Shown: piece by piece, positions 26,234 to 39,371 of the stretch
How the letters are laid out: each line of letters begins with the position of its first letter
Position numbering within the stretch: position 1 is the first letter of the stretch
Source: Morchella semilibera
Lineage: Eukaryota; Ascomycota; Pezizomycetes; Pezizales; Morchellaceae
Assembly: GCA_009192285.1 (NCBI GenBank)
Contig: WBVU01000016.1
Coordinates: 744,001 to 808,000, forward strand
DNA length: 64,000 nucleotides
Reading direction: 5' to 3'
Notes under the pieces: model-generated
Told to the model about the DNA's origin: nothing
The model's database searches: none
Seen by the model: only the letters and a program-made list of their open reading frames with translations
Translations under genes and position numbers: made by a program

Positions 26234-29200
26234 AGGGGGCTTTCCTGAGCACATTTTTTATTTATTCATTTTTTTCTTGGCGGGTGGTAGCCGGTGGGGG
26301 AGGGTGACGGGGCTGCGCGTTCGGGGGTTGCAATGAGCTTGTAGGTGACAGCTGAAGTGATCCGGCTCATGTTTTTTTTGTAGCAACCCTCTACCCCCCC
26401 CCCCTCCTGACCATTTGAAGGGTCCCGATTATGAATGTATTGTATTATACAGGTTATCTTTCATTCATTCTTTCTTTCTGTATTTTGGGATCTGACTCTT
26501 GCTCGCTGTAGAGAGTCTTTTTCTTATGAGGCCTTTACTATTTTGCACCTTGGAAAGATCGGTTATAAATTAAGAAGCGAAAATCTTTACTAATTAGAAA
26601 TTACAGTTGTATTTACATGTACTCAGTGATTGTGAGCTTTAAACGGCGGAATGCAAGATCAGCTCTTATAACAATTACAACTCTGTGTCAATCCCCACTC
26701 TCATGATGTGTAAGGGTAGTTAGCAATCAGTCCGTGATGCTATTGAGCGTATAATTTTCAAAAGGTTATCTGTGTATATGTATCCATCGTACCACTTTAA
26801 TGTTCAAGATCACATGATGTTGCAATAATTAACCTTGAGATCAGAGAGGCTTAATCACTGAAAATGAATATGCAGGCCTGATTAGTACCAAGGTGTGGGG
26901 ATTATGTGCTAACCAATTCAATTCACAGACCAATAGTCTAATTTATTTCAAGAATTCTGCCATCGAGAATCGAAGAATGTGTACGAAGCAACATATCATT
27001 TGGATAATTCACCGATTAATGGGTATCAACGAGAATAACGGCAGTATATCCTAAACAAAAGGCTTTGCACGGCATGCATCTCACAGCGCTATTTTCAGCT
27101 CTATAACGATCTTAATGATCGACTCAATTGTAAGCCGCGATGATTGCTGTTTGGCGGTCCGCTGGTATGTAATTGTTTCTCGCTCACCCGTGGTACAGCA
27201 ACCCTGCACGTGGATAAGGCGGAGCCTATTGGATAATTGTACATGAGACATTTCATCCAATGTATTCTGCCACGATTACTCTGGGTAATCGAATCTATGA
27301 GTGGGTGACTTGAGCCTCAAATGTATTAGAGTTGGTACTGGTTATTTAAACACGGGTTGACACCGAAATTGTCGTCCATTGCCCAGAGATAATGCCCACA
27401 AGCTAGAGCTCTTATCAGAACCATAGTTATCGTGGGAATATTATGCAAATAAACACCATCGTGGCAGCTTTAGAATTCATCGGCGCTTGGACTTTTCTGA
27501 GGAAGCTGAGATACTAAGAACAGAGGCGGGTCGCGATTGTTTGTTCGGGCCGTCTGAAGACAGAGTTGGCACATTGTCAATGCCTATATATGAGAGCGGG
27601 CAGTTGTGTCGTTGGTCGGCAAATGCAGTGAAGACTAAAATCTCATAACAGCGTGATCACTCTAGTACTATCAATGAACATACGTACCTCAAGAAGCATA
27701 GGAGATCAGGAGGTCCCTCGCGCACAAAAAGGAAACATCCCCGGATATATTTCCGCAGATCATAGGATATAAAGCTTAATAATTTGTAAATAAGCACCAA
27801 ATGGGTTCCTGTTCGTTACCGAGATTTTCTTTGCAGGAACCAATGTGAATATGTATTTATATCCGAGGGCGATGCGCTTCATCTAATCTAGTAAGGCTCC
27901 AGAGCTCCCAGGCGACCCATGTAACTTGTCACTTTTTGCTGCCTTCAAAAGAAAAGAAAAATGTTGATATAACATAGCAGTGTAACATGTTCAGGTTTTG
28001 ACGGCCGTAAAGGTGGTGCCCTCGGCGGCCCGAGCCGTCTCCAGCTGTAAATGCATGAGATCCCTATTTCGTGTTGACTGTTAACTGAAGACGTTGGAGT
28101 GAAACCTTCCCCATGGAGTCATGATTTGTAAAGGCGGGCTCACCTAAGCAGCGCCGCCCTTACGTCATCTAATTAATCAGGTCAATGATTGTGATTCGAC
28201 AAATGACCAGGTCACATGCTCTACACAATAAGGTGATGTAGCCCCACTAATATTTCAGGTGTTACTCCTAGGAGCACAACTTACCACAAAGTTTCAACAT
28301 CAGTGGCCAAAAGCCAACTGAGAGTTTCAAGAGGTGGTTAGCAAGACTATCATTGAAGTCCACTAGAGGACTGAGAAGTATGTCGTTTCTAATATAACTT
28401 TTAGCGTGGAAATCATCACATGTCTATGCAAGCTATCGCGCAATCAGCCACATGTGAAGTGCTAGACCCGGAGGATTGGACAGCTAATTCCGCAGCGCTG
28501 GAAAGGTTTGCATGGGATGATTATTGGCCCCCCCCCCCCCCTCTCTCCCCCTCCCCGAGACTGTAGTCCGTGGGTTCAGCCCCTGGTAGAGATCAGAGTC
28601 AAGGATAAGAAGAGAAATGTTGGGGTTGGCGATGTGGGGTTTCTCCGATTAGAGGATGAGCTGGCATAAACTAGTGTATTTGGCCCCTAAGCCAATTCGC
28701 GTTTTTATATCAAGAGGGTCTATCCCGCCTTTTTAAAAGATCGGGGAAGCTTATGCGCTGGGTGTTCCCAATTTGTCTGTATTATGTACGCACCTGTCGA
28801 AACAAATGCCTGCTTGATTAACTAAAAGACGAAAAATGACTAAGGGTAAGAGGATAGGCCAATGTGCATTGTAAAGGTAGTATTCTTCGATTGATATGAC
28901 GTAAAACAATACCTGTCTACCTGTTGATAAAGCGGAAATCAAACGACGATCTTTTTGATTGTTGGAGTCGTAATCCGCCCGGTAAACTCTAAAGCATGGA
29001 GCCACACATGTATGTGTTTAAGTGGAACAACTTATCAGCTGGCTAGCTGAGCCATCACGACCCCAAAATCTGCTTTTTGTGTCCTCCTAAGCGACATTAA
29101 AAGCCTAACTAGATATACTAGGTAAGTATACAGGAATATCCAAGGGGATGGACCCTAAAAACAATACCTAGAAGTCTATGAGGGGGATTATGATTACTTC

Positions 29201-29664
29201 TAATACCTCAGGCCAGAATTGTTGTTAAAAATCAAAAATCATAAACATAGGGGAAACACAGAAATCGATGTTTCTGCGCATGAGTGCATAAAGAATACGT
29301 GGGTTTTTGGAGACTAGTTGTTGGTCCACCAAACCCAATTGCAAGCGAATTCTTTCCCGGTATCTAAAGGGCCATTTCGTCGATATTGTCGATTCAAAGA
29401 GAAGTGCTTGAAGCTAGAGACTTGTAAGTGACCTGGTGGTGATCGACGCGGACAGCAGCCAGATCTAAGGGGTGCTCGTTATGGGTGGTTGTTGGGCGCG
29501 TGTCCCCCTAGTCGATAAGGCTGCTTTGCAGTGCGCATGGGGGGGGGGGGCAGCAGCAGTAGAACTAACATGCCAACAGTGGGGGAGTTAGGGATCGAGC
29601 TGTAGATACATACATACATACATGTATGTATGATACATGTACCTACACAAAAACGTAGCACTTG

Positions 29665-29705
<41 letters not shown>
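29665..29705. repeat. poly-A tract, 41 nt
   Basis: Forty-one consecutive A in intergenic DNA. I found no coding sequence and no recognisable SINE or LINE body upstream, so it could be a retroposed tail or simple slippage. Confidence 0.9.
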
Positions 29706-29709
<4 letters not shown>

Positions 29710-31914
29710 TAGTTCATCTCACTCGCGCTATTCAACTGTGGATAATCTACGTAATTACTAGTGGCAGTGTGTAACTTCTGCAGTAAGGTATCCAGTCACA
29801 TAAAATACCCCGGAGAGTAACTAACACACACTTTGGACGTATGTACCATGTACGTAGAATACATGCATGCATTAACAGGTTGGTTCGCCAGCTGTATCAG
29901 GTGGCTGAAGGAGCACGCACCACCTATTGGCCTCCTGTCTGTTGTCGGGTTGTCAGGCTCTGCGAGTGAGAGATCGTGCGGCATTATGATTTGCTACATC
30001 TCCACCAAGTGGTTCGCCTAGGAAAATTTCAGCCATGCAGGACTTGATTGGGTACCGAGATGCTGGCGTGTGGTTCACTGTAGAGTAAGAGTTGTGCATA
30101 AGCGGTCTTTTTTTTTTTCCTAGCCTGGATGGTCGTCTGGCGGACCACGCATTCATGTTGGAAGCAACGAAGCAATGAAAATAAAATAAATCAAATCATA
30201 TTCGGGAAAGGAACCCGGTTCCTGAAAGTAGGCATACAAACACACTGAATCCAAACTCCATATGTGGCGGGGAAACCGCAAAACAAGTAAGAACGGGCTG
30301 AATGAATACAAATTTGATGTTGCAGGAACTCATACTTCCAAAGATATTGCGCGGGGAAAAGAGAAAAAAATAACACCACCATCCCCAGCTCCCCCACCCG
30401 CCTGGAACCCCCCTCCCCAAACGTAATTGCAAAAAAACAGGCATAAGCAAAAGTAACACAAATAAGCAAAACAAAGAACCAAAGCTCCCGAATGCGAAAA
30501 AAGAACAAGCCAGCCAGTAAACTCCGATTAAGTTACACTGTACTTAGAAGCAATTGTTCGCGATCACACGTCCGACATCTTCAGCGCTACAAACGACAGT
30601 GTCGAACCTATTCTCGCGGACGAAGGCAAATGCAGGCACATTACAGATTCTCATGGTCGCTTGAATCTGCTCCAATTCAGGGTCCTGGCCCCCAACTCGG
30701 AAAGAGTAAAACCCTACTCTCCCTGCGTATGCCGGGTTTGCGGCGGCCTCATTATATGCCCTATATAAACTTGTGGTTAGTAATGAGGAACGGTTAATTC
30801 AAAAGCGATTAGTTCTAGTGCTGACTCACTGTTGAATAGGCCAGCAAGGGGGGGCCATAACATCATAGAAGTAGATGGCAATAACACGACCCTCTCTGAT
30901 AGTGCCGGTAATTTCTTGGTAGTGGTGGTAGGACTGGATTTCCTGAGGCTGCATTTTTCAAGGTTTGACCGCTTTCTGGGTTTTTTGGTATCTAGATATC
31001 AAAAATGGATCGTAGGAGGGATCTGAGGCGCGGTTTTATATCTAGGATTGAGAAGTAATACTTCGAGGAGGTCTAGTCTGTAGGAGCTAATATATCTGAA
31101 TCGAAGGCGATTGAGTCTGATGGCTGGAGAACTTGATCTTTGGGTTGCTTGATGATTCTTTCAAAAAAAAGGGTAACCATCGTGGGAATTGGGGCGTATA
31201 TAAAGATTTTGAGTACCAGTATTCATACCTAATGCTCAGATCACTCCTAGGACCCTATCAATTCATCCAAAGCAGGAGCTATTGTACTCTGCGAAACCAA
31301 AAGGCTGTCGTTGCTGCATGTTGGCGTGGTATTACTGGTCTCCTGGGATTGGTCAAAGTTCAGCGTCCCTCACAAGGGCGATCGCGAATAAGCTAATGGA
31401 ATCTAGCAGGTAGGGCCATAACCACCTTCGAAAGGCGGAAGAGTGATCAGAGGTCTGCCTGAAACGATACTACTTGTCGAGGACGCTCCGAGTTTTCAAG
31501 CTGAGGACACTGGCCCGAGCCCGATGTACATGTGGGGGTAAGTGTAATATTGCTATGAACTGCCGAAACTCGAAAGCCATGTATGTACAGTACTGTTTAC
31601 CTTCTAAACATCACACCACATATCTCACAGCAAGATCTTCGTCTTGCAGTAATAGGCATAGGTATGATGATGTCGTTCATAAATTTGGATTACAGATCCT
31701 TTTTTTTTAAAAAAAAAAAATGCAATCGCTATTGATGGAACCTATCTCCTTCAATTATATCACCCCCGCTCCTAATCACTATCTCTCAAGACTTTATTAA
31801 TCTGTATTTGTACAAGGTTTCTGTAAATATTTAGGCAAATTTTTTTGTCTTAATTATAAGCCTAGGCTACATTTTCAAATCTCACATTTACATATACCTG
31901 TAACGTGCATATAA

Positions 31915-31924
31915 CATATATATA

Positions 31925-31958
<34 letters not shown>

Positions 31959-31962
31959 CATG
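31915..31962. repeat. (TATATG)n microsatellite
   Basis: A TATA run grades into repeated TATATG and then into a TACATGTA copy, suggesting that the palindrome and TATG repeats can grow out of each other. Confidence 0.8.
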
Positions 31963-32743
31963 TATGTACGCATCGACCCCAGGTGTTGTAATTATAACAT
32001 TTGTGGCTCCCGGTGGAGACTTGACTGTCTAAGCATAAACCAGCTCCTCTCTCTCGCACGTAGATATGCAGGGAATCAACTATACAGCGAGCCCTGTCTT
32101 AGAGGAGGACTAGTACGTCCGTGCCTAGAATAACTACTGGTAAACTAGCTAGGGTTCCTACTATTCACATGAAGCTAACATCCCTAGCCACCATCTGCGA
32201 ATAAGGCCTTCAGTAGAGGCCACACTACATGAAACAGTATTATAAGATCTCCTATTAGATAACAACAATAACCTCCTTCTTTCGGATGCAGTACCATAAC
32301 GTCTTGCAGTTTTGGGTTGTTGTCTAGCAGTCTGTTGGGTTTCCGCTCAAATGCTGCGTCCCACGTGAAAGGTCTTGGCAGTTCTTACGTCATCCTGTAC
32401 ATTACATTTATTGTCTCAGTCCTTTTTGGTATTTGGTACTAGTGATCGCGATTAAGCAGGTAGACAAGGCGTCGACCCCTACGTCAGCCTTTCAGTCGTT
32501 CGTGTTGCTACAAAGAAAAAAAAAACCCGACACCATGATTCTCATGTTCTGCCCTTACAGACACGACACCTTGGACACTCCTCACAGCCAGAACCAGATC
32601 TCATCGTAAAACTGCACTTTCAAGAGAACAACAGCTAGCAGCAGTACATACCTACATTACAGCATTAGGGAAGAGAGAAAAAAAAAATCCAACAGCATAA
32701 AAGACAAGAAAAAAAATATTTTCAGGACGTTACAGTTACAATC

Positions 32744-33136
32744 ATGACGGCCACATCATTCTCCGATATTTTCTCAGCGATAACGGTTTTCGTCTTCCTC
32801 GGCCTAATCGGCACCGCGGGCTTCGTTGTCTTTCAGAGGATGCCGCAGTGGACCGAGGATGCAAAAGAGCAACTCAAAGGGAAGAATATCAACATCTCTA
32901 ACAGTGGCGTTCGCGTTGGGATTAAGGATGTATCGAACGAAGAGGAGCAGGACAAGTTGCAACGGTAGTCTACCCCCAACCGGGGCCCTTTGTTTGCCAC
33001 AGTCAAAAGGGCTAAAGTTATTATTTCCAGGGCAATCGTGAGGACAATGAGCAATTCGCATGCGAACCCAGTGGTAGTTGCTTCAGGTGCTCCACACGAT
33101 AAACACAGGCACCACGTGAAGAGGTCTGTGCGATGA
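32744..33136 (+). CDS. small single-span membrane protein, about 108 aa
   Basis: The first exon (from ATG 32744) gives a short N terminus and one transmembrane helix (AITVFVFLGLIGTAGFVVF). A soluble segment follows, with NISNSGVRVGIKDVSNEEEQ. This resembles, from memory, small conserved ascomycete proteins with a GxKVGVKEV pattern after one span. I propose an intron at 32965-33030 (GTAGTC donor, GGCTAAAG branch, TTTCCAG acceptor), then an exon to the TGA ending at 33136, adding RAIVRTMSNSHAN and a His/Lys/Arg-rich tail. If the intron is not used, translation stops at TAG 32966-32968 and the protein is 74 aa. The function is unknown. Confidence 0.55.
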
Positions 33137-34469
33137 GACTACCCCTAAGTGTTTCAGGTGAACATCACTGATTAACGCATGGAAAACAGGTGGAAGAATC
33201 ATGAAGGGAAGATGGTCGAGGAGAGGGTGCCTGTAGATCCCCGGGAATCATGAATTCCACCCCCTACCTGCCCCTCCATTGTCAATGCGCATCAGGGGGA
33301 ATTCTGTGTTGGTACAAGAAGTGACGGTTTCCAGGGGGTGGCGTTTCTCTCGATTTTCTCTTTCTCTAGCACCTCAGAATTATTGCCGTACACGTATATC
33401 TCTCTCGATTTCTGTCCTGTGTTCAGTGCTCTGAAAAAATTGATACACATACGTTGTACTTACTTCGCTGCGCACCTGTCTGTTATCGCGCATCCCCGTG
33501 ATGATCATGAATGCCGGGCAATATAAATTACACTGACCCAGAGAATCAAAAGACCATCCATGACGTAGATCACCTTGGGCTGACATGCAGAGGGAAAGAT
33601 ACGTGACAGTGCTGCATTTTCGTCATGGAGCAGAGGATATGAAGGCGTATCGAAAGTTGCAATCCAAACCCATGAAGTACAAAAACCATTCCGCCCAAGG
33701 AACCAACGAAGATCCATCATCGACAATCCCAGAACACCTGAGGTGTTGTTGATCCTATCGGAATCTCCACGACGTGAAGACTTCTCCATATTCCCAGACA
33801 CGCAGACAACAGAACTATCTCTCCACTCAGGACCTAGAATTGGATCATTTGTGACAACAGCACAGCATTTCTTCCCCTTGCCCCCGCGAAAAGGAAAGTG
33901 CGGCTCTAACTAGTTAAACCCCTCTCCTCTCTGTATCTCTCTTCCAGCTGCCCTCCCTGGATCCATGCCCCCACAACTTTGTAAATCACTAGCTTTTCTC
34001 GGGAACCGTTTTTTTTTTCCCTTTTCTTTTCTTATTTTCTTTATTTTTCCCATTTTTCTCGACCTCATGACAATTTTTGCAAACTTCATTCGTCGTACAC
34101 GTGGCAACAGTCGAAAGAAAAAAGATATCTTGGGAGCGCCGCGGAACGTACGGTAGGTATTAGGTAGGTACATACATGTAGTTGCCCGGATAAACATTAC
34201 TTACCTATGCTAGGACCACGAATCAGGACGCTGGCTGCTAGTAACGAGATTGCTGACTGGATATCGATCACATGAGAGCTTTTTTTTTTTTTTTTTTCTG
34301 TTGTGCTAAAAGTAGGCTAGGGCTAGTGTATGCAGTTGTGTAGATCCCGCAAGTATATAACCCTTTTAAGAGAAAACTTGGTTCATGGTTTCATAGGATA
34401 TCACTCGCTGAATTTATTGACTGGGCCTAAAAGAGGGGCTATCGTTATGCTAGCACGCACAGCTAACTA

Positions 34470-34657
34470 CAGTCGTGCATCGCTATCTCGTAATTTGATA
34501 TACCAGATCTCTTTTTTGTCTCGTACGGGTTTTCGGAACAGGTACGGTCTCCCTCCACTAAAACCACTTCGCTGTCTCGTGTACCATCTGGGTATGTTTG
34601 CTATCTCGTGAGTGTTGGGCTCCCAAAGTACGCTTACGACATAACGAGGTATGCCTG
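34470..34657. mobile_element. pogo/Tigger-like MITE, 188 bp
   Basis: The ends are CAGTCGTGCATCGCTATCTCGTAA on the left and, reverse-complemented, CAGGCATACCTCGTTATGTCGTAA on the right. They agree at 18 of 24 positions, and both start with CAG. TA lies directly outside each end. The right end matches the well-known Tigger-type terminus CAGGCATACCTCG. The interior does not encode a transposase, so it is a non-autonomous derivative. The diverged arms suggest an old insertion. Confidence 0.7.
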
Positions 34658-36039
34658 TATAAGAGTGGATTCTGAAAAAGCCCAATCATTCTTTTGTAAC
34701 CAACGGGGAATCAAGCTAGTCCAATCTTATCGACAGGATTTAAATATCAAGGCCCGAATCAGACCATTAAGCCGATCGGGGGCCGCGTACTGCGCGGTAC
34801 TCGCGTATAGGATTAGAACCAAAAAATGCGGATTGTTAGTGCAAGGGTGCTTTGTATGGCACTACATACAAATAATCCCTGTATTCGTCAGTAAATAAAT
34901 TGGATTCGCTGTTACTGCAGGTCAAGTGTCATTGTTGCAAGATGCATGCGGCTCAAGTTCCCTCCATGCAGCAAACCCCTCGCTCCCACCCCCCCTTTCC
35001 CCCTCTTCTCCCCTTCCCTGTGTGCATATTTAGCTACATGTAGTAGGAGCCTGTCAATGGGAAGATGAAATACCTCTACAACAGAGTTCTCGGCAACGAC
35101 CGACCTCCTGGTAAGGTTGGTCTCGGAGAGAGTGCCGTGGCTTCGGGAATTTGTTCGTCATCAGGAGCTAGAGTACATGAAGTGAGTTGTGTGTGCTATT
35201 TTCTCTAACCCTGACTTATGCAAGTTGGACAGCGCTAGTAGATGTCACGAGTGATATTTGATGATTGCGATTGGGTCGTGTACCTACCCTCTTGCATAAA
35301 GTACATGTACTAAAGGCTACATATATCATGTATAATACATGTATTTAACCTACAGATGGAGCAGTAAAAAAAGCCTCATGCGAACACTTGACACTACATG
35401 TAGTTAGATATATCTAGCTAGCATTCAGTTTTCATTTTCTTCCCCCTTTCCATTTTGCTACAGGTAGACACACATGTATTTAACTAAGTACATGTATGTA
35501 CATACTTACTTTCATGTATATATACATGTAGTCGATGCAGTACATGTGATCAAAAGTACGTGTACTAGAGGTTTAAGCTAGAGTATGGGACAAAGATTTC
35601 AAGGGCCACCGCAGCACACTCTATGTTGATACTCCACTTTAATTTACCCCAGAGAAAACAGAATATGCGCACCACCAAAGGCTAGGGTCGCAAAGTGCTC
35701 TACACTCTCGAACCCTACATATCAGGACTTCAACCCCCCACGCACCCCCCCCCCCAACCCAAACCCAGGGGACAATATCTACTGCGCTGCAAAGCTTCTA
35801 GAAAGAAGAAAAAGGATCGACTTTGCATGATACCACATATGGTGATATACCTCATTCATGCGGACGAATCCGGCTCTGTCTCCATAGTCGTTTCAAAATG
35901 TGATCTATGGTGGCAAAGTGATATCATCTAGGAAGGCTATCAAGGGACCCATGCATTACGGGGTGTTAGTCGACGTCGACGCATACTCGGATGCGGGGTA
36001 TGCGAGCTAACAAACATCACGACTGAACCAAGTTGGGTA

Positions 36040-36143
36040 CCGTAGATATTTGATTAATTCGCTAGCGTTGTTGTCCTTTGGCACAGCAGAAGAGAGTACT
36101 TTTTGGTGCAAACGACGCTAGCGAATTTTTCGAGTATCTACGG
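36040..36143. mobile_element. TA-flanked MITE, 104 bp
   Basis: The inverted repeats are about 31 bp with roughly 26 matches. They begin CCGTAGATA at both ends and share an inner AATTCGCTAGCG block. TA flanks both sides. The 40-bp loop is non-coding. It looks like a non-autonomous Tc1/mariner-type element unrelated in sequence to the other four. Confidence 0.7.
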
Positions 36144-39100
36144 TATATCATTGGTGGAGAGGCCAAGTTAACAGCATACATAGTTATACGAGGATAATGT
36201 AATGGCGACTCCGATAATATCAACATCATACGTACTTTGTATATCTCGGCAAGCCAGGCAACGAGCGAGAGAAAAGACCCGCCTACAAACTCCCGGGTTC
36301 GGAAAAAGAAAAAGAAATACTGAGCTCTTGTCTCCAAGAAATCGGGACCAGGTGATTATGAAGATCTAATCATAAAGGCTGATCATGAATCAGTTAGATT
36401 ACATATCCTATACCGCATTTACCGGTTCACGGAACGATTTATGAGGGAGAGAACATGTAGTGGACATTTAAATGAGCTACGTAGGCCGCGGTTGAAATCC
36501 CTATGAAAGAGATACGTTTAGAAGACGATAGGGTCGTTAATCAGGAAATGGAGCGAATGAGGATCGTTATATCGATGAGGATGAGAAGTCAAATTTTCAA
36601 TTAATCCTCCCCGATAGCAGGCCTCGGCAAGCAATTAGGTTCATTGAATATTAGAGGAGTGGATACCCATCCCAATCCTTGAATTTCTAGGATTGGCTCC
36701 AATTTCTATCCCTCGGGTAAGTATAAGGATATAGGGAAAGATGTCATGTGGGGGTTGCAAAAGTCGCAATATGTCCTTTGGTCCGTTTCAGAATTACCCC
36801 GAAGTTTATCGCTCACCCGGTAATCTCTACACAGATCCCAATCAGTAAATACCCACACGTGAGATCTGGAGATGGTATTATGACTGATTGAGGGACGCGC
36901 TTAATAAAAAAGAAATATAGATCCGGTGATGAAACATAAAACCTACTAGGATGTTTCAATGATATTGCAACAATTCGGAAAAATCAAAAATCGATCTGCG
37001 CAGGAGTGTACACACCAAAATTGTGGAAGAATACTCGGCGCACGATGACGATTCTCTATTTTACGGGGCGTCCTGAATGTAAGCAACCGATATCCGACCC
37101 AATTCAGAGCTATTGGCTCGCATCTCTATAATTAAAACCCTTTCATTATAGCGTTTTAATTTGGGGTAGTAGCACTAGGACCACGAACGGAGAATATTGC
37201 GCATAAACAGCTGCAGCTACCCATATAACGGCCAAGTTTCAAAATCACTTTCACATCGTTTTAAGCACCGGTGTCTCCCTTCTAACATCCCTGCTGGCAA
37301 TCTTCCCGAGCTCGGGATTGAGCCGCCATGCGAGGAGTCCTTTTGTGGAGCCGGCAGAAGTTTGAATCCAACTAGCTGTGCAGTGATGACGGTCATGAGG
37401 GCGCTGAAGTGAATAACGCCATCTCTTGGCCATAGCACCAGTCTGGACGATGATTTGCGCAGGGGTTCATGGCTCTTGCAGTTTGGATGCATATGAGCGC
37501 CGGTGATGATACAATCTAACTACATAGACGAGGGTATTCCCGACCAGAGATTGGCAGAATCAATGCATAAATATAGTTTGCATAGACATTATGTTATGTA
37601 GTAGGATAAGAAGTACCGAAGATCGCCATGTTTTTCGGTGGCCCTGATGGGCCATATGAGCTGGGAAATAAAAATAAGTACAACCACAACTAAGCATTGG
37701 AAAGCAAGTCGATGCTATGCGCGCATAGTGTATATTGTACATTCGATAGATACTGCACGTGTGTACGATTGTGATCTATCATTGAAAAAAAATTCACATT
37801 TCCCTCCCGGATAGCCTTACATGAGGCGCCAATGGGGGACCTGCATGACATAGATAAGCTTTGCATCTTGTGCTACCTTAACATTGCCTTTAATTGCTAT
37901 GGTGTCAGTCAACCCGGGATTTCAAACAAAGATCGTTAGGCCCTCATATGATTGACAGAAAGGATAAATACATGTAGCCAATCAGAATCCCCCATCAAAT
38001 TGGTCAAAGAGCAAGAAAGGGTAAGGTTCCATCTAGGAGCTATTAGCCTACGAAGTATTATGAAACCAGAACACTGGAACATCCATTCCAGTATTAAATA
38101 CATGTAGCTAAGTACTTTTATCTAGGTCTCTTACTAGGCGGGCTTCGTTGTGATCCAACTGCTTCCCGGGCCTATAGGTACTAATTCCATACAAGTATGG
38201 TGTACATAAAGAAATGGGAGAGCTGACTTAGACTGGGCTCCCAACTTTATTCCATTAGCCCAGATTGTCCAATGGCGAGGATACATGTCAACGCGCTCAC
38301 AGCTCAACAAAGCTCTAACGGAACAGGGGCTAGGGTGGAGGGCTTCACCTCAGTTGAGTAGATACTTACTTATTTATACATGGCATATCATAAGTGATGC
38401 GTATCATTTAAGAAGTTAGAGCAAGACGGGACCCCAACTAGTATAGTTTAACTATAGTCTCCGAGTAATAGAGGCGTCAGCCACTACGATGTGTAGTGTT
38501 TCGTTTCGCTCTCAACGCTGGAGATAGTACGTTCCAAGGGTAGCAGTATATTATAATGATAGGGGCGCGGGGAAAGGGGGGGGGGGGCAATAACTCCAAC
38601 TACTAATTCATTCTCTATACCGAACTCACTCTTCTGTATCCTTTTGTCTTTATATGTTTATTTGGTTGCGTGGTTGTGAGTCTAGCACCAAGGTTGCGAT
38701 GCTGCAAAAAGAAACGGTGTATAATTAGCCTCATCATGAAAGATCTGCACAAGAGGCCATAAATTTGTTCCCTCAAAACGCCTGATCGGTTGACGTTGAA
38801 CTATGGATTGGATAAGAAAAAACACTTCTGGAGGCAAAGTCCAATCTACTATATTGATTTTGTGTGACATAAAGAGTAATAATAGTAGTGCCCGGCCCAA
38901 CAATTGATCCGTGCACGCTAAAGACTTGGCAAACATATTACAACGTCAAGAAGCAACCAATCACACATCTTCATTGGAAAATAATTATTCCGTCCTAATA
39001 ATTACAGCCACAAAAGCCACCAGTTGAGAGGGTATAGAACTACACAACGCCACAGGACGAGAAGATTCTATCGAGCAAAGAAAAGTGAAAAAAACTATTG

Positions 39101-39371
39101 CCAAGAAAGTACCACATCACCCCACGTCACAGGCTTGATAGCAGAGGTTTAAAGCACCCAATGAAGAAATTTCGAAATTCATAACCCCGTAAAAACCGTT
39201 CGTACATACAAGAGGAAACCACAAGGAAAAACCGTAAAGAAAAAAAGAGAAGGTAGAAACACAGAAGAAAAACCACGCTTATTTTCCGCCCATTATCGGA
39301 AAGTAACTGTATAACTTCCCTTACAGAACTTTCTATTTCCTTTCCATATTTTATTTATGAGAACCCAGCGC

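Larger units (their letters stand above)
26234..32743. other. 6.5 kb gene-free interval
   Basis: It begins with the T/G-rich 3' flank of the DUF2434 gene. No gene could be supported. It holds G/C homopolymers (28528, 29539), a 41-A tract at 29665, a (TATATG)n run at 31915 and a few TACATGTA copies. A stretch near 30530-30760 is open in one frame without a start codon, and I could not assign it. Confidence 0.45.
33137..39371. other. 6.2 kb gene-free interval
   Basis: No supportable gene. It holds two TA-flanked inverted-repeat elements (34470 and 36040), about nine TACATGTA copies (six between 35.0 and 35.6 kb), T/C-rich tracts near 34.0 kb and a GTCGACGTCGAC palindrome at 35969. The last few hundred bases, A-rich and before 39371, are the 3' flank of the Hsp70 gene. 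Confidence 0.45.

Noticed and set aside
30530-30760. Frame open for about 70 codons containing CVCRVCGG, resembling a zinc ribbon
   Set aside because: No start codon, no flanking exons and no match I can name. The length is within chance.
33505-33801. 98-codon minus-strand frame
   Set aside because: No family or signal sequence. It lies in the flank of the small membrane protein gene.
35695-35740. GGGTTCGAG on the minus strand, resembling a tRNA T-loop
   Set aside because: The T stem does not pair and there is no matching acceptor, D or anticodon arm at the right distance. No tRNA was found in the window.
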